NCBI GenBank assembly: GCA_035479375.1
Contig: DATIIT010000004.1
Span: 77,655-141,654 of the forward strand
Length of the DNA: 64,000 nt
Source: PMNU01 sp035479375
Lineage (GTDB): Bacteria > Patescibacteriota > Saccharimonadia > Saccharimonadales > UBA4665
Reading direction: 5' to 3'
In this document: in pieces, positions 59,052 to 64,000 of the stretch
Numbering within the stretch: position 1 is the first letter of the stretch
How the letters are laid out: the number at the start of each line of letters is the position of its first letter
Translations under genes and position numbers: made by a program
Notes under the pieces: generated by a model
The model's input: only the letters and a program-made list of their open reading frames with translations
Database searches by the model: none
Told to the model about the DNA's origin: nothing

Positions 59052-59073
59052 GGCGGTATTCCTTTTCTACACC

Positions 59074-60531
59074 CTACGATGCGCTGCTCGCGCTGTCAAG
59101 GTCAGGCATGACGCTTTCGGCGTACAGCTTGAGCTCCTCCACCAGATACTCCTGGTGGCCGGTGAGGCCGCCATCGGCCACGACTTGCTGCAAACGCGCC
59201 AAATATTTTGCCATGCGGCTACTTTGGCCGCCGGCCAGCAGTTTGCGGGCGCGCAGTTTTTCCCAGGCCTCGCGCTCCTCACCGGTGAGCTGCTTGGGAT
59301 AATTGCGGGCTTTGTACAGGGGCAGCAGCGCAGTTAGGCGCTGGTCTTTAAAACGCAGGCCGAGGTCGCCCAGTTCTTCCGGCCGCGCGGCGCGCACCAC
59401 GCTCATGGCCGATTTGTCCTCCGGCGCAAAAAACCCGTCATACATCTGGCCGTCCACGTCTTTTTCGTCGGTGAGGAAGCGGGCTTGCTGGTGTTTTTCC
59501 AGCATGTCTGCCGCCTTGTACAGCTTGTCTGCAAACGCTTTGTCTTTTTTGAGTGCGGCCGCATGTTTGGCCACCAGCTTGAGGTCAAGCTTGAGCCGAT
59601 CCTGGCTTTCTGCATCCAAAACACCCAGCGGCGCCACCGCCGGGCAGTGGTTGTATTGCAGCATTTTTACGGGCAGGCGCGGCTCGGTGCTGTCTTTTTT
59701 CCATTTCCAGGCCTCGGCCAGCTGCTCAGGCGTTTTACTGAGCCAGTCCGCCGGGTCGTGGCGCAGGTCATACACATACGCGCAGCCATTCCTGGTTTGG
59801 TGCGGGCAGACGCGCACGGCCACGGTGGTTTTTTCAAATTCGCCGGGGTATTTGCCGCTGGTGTACACGAATGGCTCTGGCTTTTCCACCAGCGCCGCAA
59901 TGCTCTTTTTGTCGCGTATGCCCAGCAAATATTCAAACAACTTTTCTTGCTTGCTGCGGATGAGGCGCGCCACGGCGATGGTAGCCTCAACGTCACTTAA
60001 GGCGTCGTGGGCGTGCTCGTGCTCCAACTTGTTGAGGGCGGTGAGCAGCTCCAGGCGGTTGGTGGGTTTGCCTTTGGCGTCAAACGGCCACTCAATGCCG
60101 GCTGGCCGGAGCGCGCGCGTCATGCGCACCACGTCCAGCATGTCCCAGCGGCTGCGCTGCTCTTGCCACTGCCATTCGTAGGGGTCGTAAAAGTTGCGGT
60201 AGTGCAGCGTGCGCATGAATTCGTCGTCGAAACGCACGGTGTTGAAGCCTACAAAAATGGTGCCAGGCGTGGCGACTTCATCCGTAAAAATGCGCAAAAA
60301 CTCGGCCTCGGTAACGCCGTCCATGAGCGTTTGCTGTGGCGTAATGCCGGTGATGAAAGTGGCGTCAACATCCGGCAATATATCATCGGTGAGTTTAACG
60401 AGCAGGTTCACCGGCTCGCCCACCGGCCGCAGGGTTAGGTCGGTGCGCTGCCCGGCAAACTGCATGATGCGCGCTTCGCGCGGGCTAAACCCGCTCGTTT
60501 CCAGGTCGTAAAAGAAAAAACTGGCAGCCAT
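59074..60531 (-). CDS. sbcB: exodeoxyribonuclease I (SbcB)
   Basis: A 485-residue exonuclease. The DEDDh core is clear: FFFYDLETSGF (DxE), IFVGFNTVRFDDEF (second Asp), and EHAHDALSDVEATIAVARLI (His and last Asp). The SH3-like and helical ExoI C-terminal regions follow (FVYTSGKYPGEFEKTTVAV; LKMLQYNHCPAVAPLGVL). It digests single-stranded DNA 3' to 5' in repair. A TACACT box 7 nt before the ATG implies a leaderless mRNA. Confidence 0.94.
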   Translation of the reverse strand: MAASFFFYDLETSGFSPREARIMQFAGQRTDLTLRPVGEPVNLLVKLTDDILPDVDATFITGITPQQTLMDGVTEAEFLRIFTDEVATPGTIFVGFNTVRFDDEFMRTLHYRNFYDPYEWQWQEQRSRWDMLDVVRMTRALRPAGIEWPFDAKGKPTNRLELLTALNKLEHEHAHDALSDVEATIAVARLIRSKQEKLFEYLLGIRDKKSIAALVEKPEPFVYTSGKYPGEFEKTTVAVRVCPHQTRNGCAYVYDLRHDPADWLSKTPEQLAEAWKWKKDSTEPRLPVKMLQYNHCPAVAPLGVLDAESQDRLKLDLKLVAKHAAALKKDKAFADKLYKAADMLEKHQQARFLTDEKDVDGQMYDGFFAPEDKSAMSVVRAARPEELGDLGLRFKDQRLTALLPLYKARNYPKQLTGEEREAWEKLRARKLLAGGQSSRMAKYLARLQQVVADGGLTGHQEYLVEELKLYAESVMPDLDSASSAS

Positions 60532-60561
60532 AGCTACCAGTGTACCACCCCTTTCGTAAGA

Positions 60562-61137
60562 TCACTCGACAATTTGGACGTGGGCGCCCACCAGTCTACC
60601 GACGGCACGAGCGGCTCGCGTAAGCCAACCGCTGGTACGCTCCGCCAGAGCCGCTTCGGCCGGCACTGCAACTGCACGGTTGGCTTCGGCGATCAATGCA
60701 AGTTGGTGGGCGTCGGCTATGCGGCCTAGCAAGGCAATTTGGTGTCCTAGCTCGTCCGGGGACGACAGCCTGAGATCGCCTCCGCTACCGTCAATGACGC
60801 TAAAGCTGTACACCGCGCCATCATCCCCCATAGTCCTAGAAAGCTGGGAGAATTCAACAGGGTTGCCCTCGCTGTCATATTTCACCAACTGCCACGCGCC
60901 GGGGCGTTCGTCCACCCTTAGCGCACGGTCACTACGCAAGTCCGAGCAGGCCCGCAGGCCAACTACCTGGCGCTCACCTTGCCGCCTAGTAAAACCCACA
61001 GCCACTTCTTGTCCGGTAGCGGCTGCTATGTCCAAGACAGGAGCCACTCGATCCAATACACCCATATCTTCTGCAGAGAGTACACCTACGCGTAAAGCAG
61101 GCGCTGCCTCTGTTAAAGGCGCTAGTTGGCGTTCCAT
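60562..61137 (-). CDS. unknown soluble protein
   Basis: A 191-residue soluble protein. The middle is beta-like (EVAVGFTRRQGERQVVGLRA, GAVYSFSVIDGSGGDLRLSS) and the end helical (LGRIADAHQLALIAEANRAVA). No membrane segment or catalytic motif. It has the best promoter of the window (TTGACA, 18 bp, TATAAT) with a palindrome just upstream. Function unknown. Confidence 0.7.
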   Translation of the reverse strand: MERQLAPLTEAAPALRVGVLSAEDMGVLDRVAPVLDIAAATGQEVAVGFTRRQGERQVVGLRACSDLRSDRALRVDERPGAWQLVKYDSEGNPVEFSQLSRTMGDDGAVYSFSVIDGSGGDLRLSSPDELGHQIALLGRIADAHQLALIAEANRAVAVPAEAALAERTSGWLTRAARAVGRLVGAHVQIVE

Positions 61138-61147
61138 AACAGCGCAT

Positions 61148-61177
61148 ATTATAACACTTACGCTTGCTTTTTGTCAA
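61148..61177 (-). promoter_or_regulatory. consensus promoter of the 60562 gene
   Basis: On the minus strand TTGACA (61177-61172), an 18-bp spacer and TATAAT (61153-61148) lead to a start 10 nt further on. Both boxes match the consensus fully. Confidence 0.8.
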
Positions 61178-61178
61178 T

Positions 61179-61192
61179 GTGACAAATGTCAC
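61179..61192. promoter_or_regulatory. 14-bp palindrome, candidate operator
   Basis: GTGACA-AA-TGTCAC lies directly upstream of the -35 box of the 60562 gene and 11 nt after the obg stop codon. It fits an activator or repressor site; no regulator is identified. Confidence 0.5.
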
Positions 61193-61203
61193 GTGTAATA
61201 GGT

Positions 61204-62484
61204 TTAGTAGGTAAACGAGCCCTTGCCGATGCGCACCGAGTCGCCCGGCTGCACACCTTGGCGCACCAATTCGTGCATAATCCCCTGCTTTTGCATGATG
61301 TCGCGCAGGCGCTCCACGCCGGCGGCGTTGTTGAAGTCGGTGCGGCCGGCAAAACGCTCAATTTTAGGGCCGCGCACCACAAATTCGTCCTCCTGCTTGA
61401 GGACTTCCCAGGTGTCGCCCTCGTCTTCCAGGGTAAGCGTGGGCACCGCGGGCGCCTCCACCGCCGCCACAGCCGCTCGTTCGTGGGCGCGCTGCGTCTC
61501 TACCATGGCCAGCGTGTGGCGCAGCAGCTCGGGCACGCCCTGTTTGCTCATGCACGAGATAGCCGTGAGCTGCGCGTCTTTGGGCACCACCTTCTTTAGC
61601 TTGGCGAGCTGGTCTTTCACCATGTCTTTGTCTAGCCCCTCGATTTTAGTAAGCGCCACAATTTGCGGCTTGGCCGAGAGGTCTATTTTGTACGCCTTGA
61701 GCTCGCCCATAATGGTCTGGTAGGCCGCGGCCACGTCATCTTGGTAGGCGTCGATGAGGTGCACAAGCACGGCGGTGCGCTCCACGTGGCGTAGGAATTC
61801 GTCGCCCAGGCCCTTGCCTTCGGCCGCGCCCTCAATAAGGCCGGGGATGTCGGCAAACAGCAGGCTGGCCTGGCCGTCTACATCTACCACGCCCAGGTTG
61901 GGCACCAGCGTGGTAAAGGGGTAATCGGCAATTTCCGGGCGCGCGTTGCTGGTGACGCTCAAAAAAGTGGATTTCCCGGCGTTGGGCAAGCCGATGAGGC
62001 CGACGTCGGCGATCATCTTGAGCTCCAGGGTAACGGCAAGCGACTCGCCGTCCTCGCCCTTTTCAGCCACGCGCGGCGCCTGGCGGGTGCTGCTAATGAA
62101 GTGCGCGTTGCCAAAGCCGCCGCGGCCGCCCTTGGCAATAACGGCGCGCTTGCCGTCTTCGTCCACATCGGCCAGGATGTAGCCGGCGGCGTCAATGGCT
62201 ATGGTGCCCACGGGCACGGGCACTTCCAGGTCTTTGCCGCTCTTGCCGTGGCGCTTTACTTTGTCGCCGGGTTGGCCGGGCTCGGCGGCCACCTCTTTTT
62301 GGAAGCGGAAGGACGCCAGCGTGTTTTGGTTGCGGCTGGCCACCAAAATGACGTCGCCGCCGTTCCCGCCGTCGCCGCCGTCTGGGCCACCTTTGTCGAT
62401 GAATTTTTCGTGCCGGAAACTGACGCGGCCGTCGCCGCCGTCGCCTGCGCTTACCAGCAATGTTGCGGTATCAACAAAGTTCAT
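61204..62484 (-). CDS. obg: Obg/CgtA GTPase
   Basis: A 426-residue Obg protein. The Gly-rich N-terminal domain (SAGDGGDGRVSFRHEKFIDKGGPDGGDGGNGGDV), the G domain (GLPNAGKSTFL, DIPGLIEGAAEGKGLGDEFLRH, ALTKIE, and the switch TTLVPNLGVV) and the C-terminal OCT domain (MHELVRQGVQPGDSVRIGKG) are all present. It acts in late assembly of the large ribosomal subunit and stress control. A TTTAAT box 6 nt before the ATG suggests a leaderless mRNA. Confidence 0.97.
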   Translation of the reverse strand: MNFVDTATLLVSAGDGGDGRVSFRHEKFIDKGGPDGGDGGNGGDVILVASRNQNTLASFRFQKEVAAEPGQPGDKVKRHGKSGKDLEVPVPVGTIAIDAAGYILADVDEDGKRAVIAKGGRGGFGNAHFISSTRQAPRVAEKGEDGESLAVTLELKMIADVGLIGLPNAGKSTFLSVTSNARPEIADYPFTTLVPNLGVVDVDGQASLLFADIPGLIEGAAEGKGLGDEFLRHVERTAVLVHLIDAYQDDVAAAYQTIMGELKAYKIDLSAKPQIVALTKIEGLDKDMVKDQLAKLKKVVPKDAQLTAISCMSKQGVPELLRHTLAMVETQRAHERAAVAAVEAPAVPTLTLEDEGDTWEVLKQEDEFVVRGPKIERFAGRTDFNNAAGVERLRDIMQKQGIMHELVRQGVQPGDSVRIGKGSFTY

Positions 62485-62511
62485 ACCTCTATTAAAACAG
62501 ATTACGCGCCG

Positions 62512-63678
62512 CTAGTAAACGTAGCTGTAGGTACCGGCTTCGTCGGCGGGGATCAATTTCCAGTCTATGACGCCCCAGCCGCCGCGTGGCGTGGAGTCGC
62601 CCATGGAGACTTGGCCGTAGGAGTTCATCTCTGATATCCAGAAGCTGCCGTCGTCGTTGACCTGCTCAACATAGGCCACGTGGCCGGGTGCGCCGCTGTG
62701 CTTGACAGCCACAGCGCCGGCCTGCGGCGTGGAGCCGGTGGCAATGCCCATGCTGGCCGCCAAAACCGTCCAGGTGTTGGCGTTGCCTAAGTTGCTGGGC
62801 ACCGGCCGCCCGGCAGCGGCCCGGCGGTTGGCAACGTACCAGGTACAAAAACCGTAATCGTAGCCGTTGTAGGCACCGCCGGCGTACACCGCCGAGGCCA
62901 CCACCCGCGTCACCACCGGCGCCGGTAGCTGCCCGTTGGGGATCAAGATTTGCTCGCCGGTTTGGATGCCGCTCAGCTCGGCGTCGTTGTAGGCCACCAA
63001 CTGGTCGCGGTTGGCGCGATACTTGCTGGCCAGGCTGTCTAGCGTATCGCCGGCCTGCACGGTGTAGACAATGCCATTGACCGGCGGGACCTGCAAGGTA
63101 ACGCCCGCATTTACCGTGTTGCCGCTCAGGTTGTTGGACCAGCGGATGCTCTCTGAGGTGACGTTAAATTTGGCGGCCAGGCCAGACACGGTGTCACCGC
63201 TCTGGGTGACATACTGCCGGATGTCTTTACGGCTCTTCAGGGCAGTGGCCACGGCCTGCGGCTTGGCCACGGCGGTAGTGTCGGCCGGCGAGGTGATGAG
63301 GTCGGCTTGGGCGCTCTGGGCTTGGTTGATGACGCCCGGCGTCTCGGCCAGGCCGGCTGCCAGCGCGGCGTTAGCGGCAATATCCGCCGAAGAGACTTGG
63401 TCTAGGGGCACGGCCGAATTTTCGCGGCCAGTAGAAGATAGCACGGCGTTTTGGCCTACGGGCTGGCCTTTTTGCGTGCCACGGATTACCGAGCCGCCAA
63501 TTGCCACCAGCAGCAACACATTCAGGGAAATAATGCTATAGCGCACCACGCGCCGGTTGGCAAAAAACCGCCCGGCAATAGCGCGCAAACGCACCCACAG
63601 CGCCTTTGGCTGGCGTGTGCGCTGCCCACCTAAACTATCGTGCTTCTCTGGATTACTGATACATACTCCGTGCCGCAA
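62512..63678 (-). CDS. LysM-CHAP cell-wall hydrolase
   Basis: A 388-residue exported protein (TTG start likely; no in-frame ATG upstream). A basic segment and one helix (YSIISLNVLLLVAIGGSVI) are followed by an Ala/Ser linker, two LysM repeats (YVTQSGDTVSGLAAKFNV; YTVQAGDTLDSLASKYRA) and a CHAP amidase/endopeptidase domain with Cys in YGFCTWYVANRR, His in GAPGHVAYVEQV and the third residue in ISEMNS. It binds and cuts peptidoglycan, its own or that of a host cell. Confidence 0.92.
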   Translation of the reverse strand: MRHGVCISNPEKHDSLGGQRTRQPKALWVRLRAIAGRFFANRRVVRYSIISLNVLLLVAIGGSVIRGTQKGQPVGQNAVLSSTGRENSAVPLDQVSSADIAANAALAAGLAETPGVINQAQSAQADLITSPADTTAVAKPQAVATALKSRKDIRQYVTQSGDTVSGLAAKFNVTSESIRWSNNLSGNTVNAGVTLQVPPVNGIVYTVQAGDTLDSLASKYRANRDQLVAYNDAELSGIQTGEQILIPNGQLPAPVVTRVVASAVYAGGAYNGYDYGFCTWYVANRRAAAGRPVPSNLGNANTWTVLAASMGIATGSTPQAGAVAVKHSGAPGHVAYVEQVNDDGSFWISEMNSYGQVSMGDSTPRGGWGVIDWKLIPADEAGTYSYVY

Positions 63679-63788
63679 ATGCGTACTCTAACAGAGGTAG
63701 CTCCCTAACCGCTACAAACATAAGTATAGCATGAAATGGCAGGGCATCAAACTCGGGCGCTAGAGCGGCGTGGGGCCCAGCCTACATG

Positions 63789-63859
63789 CCAAAAAGTTGG
63801 GTCAAGCGTAGTGCAGCCCAAGCGCATATGCGCGTGGCGCGTAACGCACAACTTTTTGG
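63789..63859. repeat. palindromic element copy 4 (51-nt core, 10-bp arms)
   Basis: CCAAAAAGTT and AACTTTTTGG bracket the 51-nt core 63799-63849, with GGGTCAAGCGTAGTGCA on the plus strand. The arms are the shortest of the four copies. It sits in the divergent region between the LysM-CHAP gene and rpsT. Confidence 0.9.
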
Positions 63860-63934
63860 AATAGTACTGCCGCCTTTACAAACCCCTTTACCTCTGGTAC
63901 ATTATATGTATTAGTAACGACAAAGGTACATCGA

Positions 63935-64000
63935 ATGCCCATCATTAAGTCAGCAAAAAAGCGTGTCCGCACCAGCACTAAAGCTGCCGTGCGCAACAGC
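63935..64000 (+). CDS. rpsT: ribosomal protein bS20, N-terminal part (runs off the window)
   Basis: The first 22 codons from ATG 63935 read MPIIKSAKKRVRTSTKAAVR and then NS, the usual basic start of bS20, and continue past the window edge. bS20 binds 16S rRNA early in small-subunit assembly. The leader between element copy 4 and the ATG is ~75 nt with a TACATTATAT region as candidate -10. Confidence 0.9.
   Translation, partial: MPIIKSAKKRVRTSTKAAVRNS

Overview
The window reads as a dense, chromosomal stretch of a small-genome bacterium. The best fit is the Patescibacteria/CPR radiation, probably a GC-rich Saccharibacteria (TM7) relative. Reasons: short intergenic gaps, a shortened UvrC, a membrane-bound Mur-ligase-like start at the left edge, many lineage-specific hypothetical proteins anchored by one uncleaved N-terminal helix, and no amino-acid, nucleotide or lipid biosynthesis genes. 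The set of wall enzymes (S11 D,D-carboxypeptidase, LysM-CHAP hydrolase) with no outer-membrane genes suggests a monoderm. UGA works as a stop (for example at 223-225), so the code is standard. The lineage assignment is inference; no 16S gene is present.

Layout. 1-8.6 kb (minus strand): Mur-ligase-like start, alpha/beta hydrolase, two membrane-anchored surface proteins, an ABC-2 exporter pair, a large sensor kinase and a type-I periplasmic binding protein. 8.7-13.2 kb: unknown genes, a self-regulated ArsR/VOC pair, two tRNA-Ala genes and a tRNA-bounded insert. 13.3-20.6 kb: CorA, then a long operon (membrane protein, ligA, membrane protein, rdgB, Nudix), htpX and lemA. 20.7-24.5 kb: DacA-like enzyme, tRNA-Val, Nudix, Dabb. 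24.5-26.3 kb: an AT-richer stack of small modules (Cys-rich membrane peptide, RelB/RelE-type pair, SemiSWEET) that ends at tRNA-Leu(GAG). 26.4-37.8 kb: RNB-dsRBD protein, GlcD-type oxidase, tRNA-Leu(CAG), an oligopeptide-type binding protein, secG, pepP, uvrC, def. 38.1-48.6 kb (plus strand): a large secreted glycoside hydrolase-like protein and four ABC exporter half-transporters behind a leader ORF. 48.7-64 kb: rplY, DedA, paralogous unknowns, uvrA, cofE-like/yhhQ with a leader ORF, sbcB, obg, a LysM-CHAP hydrolase and the start of rpsT.

How it works together. DNA repair and replication (uvrA, uvrC, ligA, sbcB), translation (rplY, rpsT, def, obg, five tRNAs) and envelope functions (secG, htpX, wall enzymes, binding proteins, exporters) dominate. 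Many promoters have a -10 box only 6-8 nt from the start codon, which implies many leaderless mRNAs.

Three things stand out. First, four copies of a hairpin element with an exactly 51-nt conserved core and copy-specific, self-complementary outer arms. Second, small cargo modules stacked at the 3' ends of tRNA-Ala and tRNA-Leu, bounded by duplicated terminator plus tRNA-end sequence and sharing a small ORF at their left end. Third, two very short Cys-containing leader ORFs followed by hairpins that cover the ribosome binding site, one before the ABC exporters and one before yhhQ.
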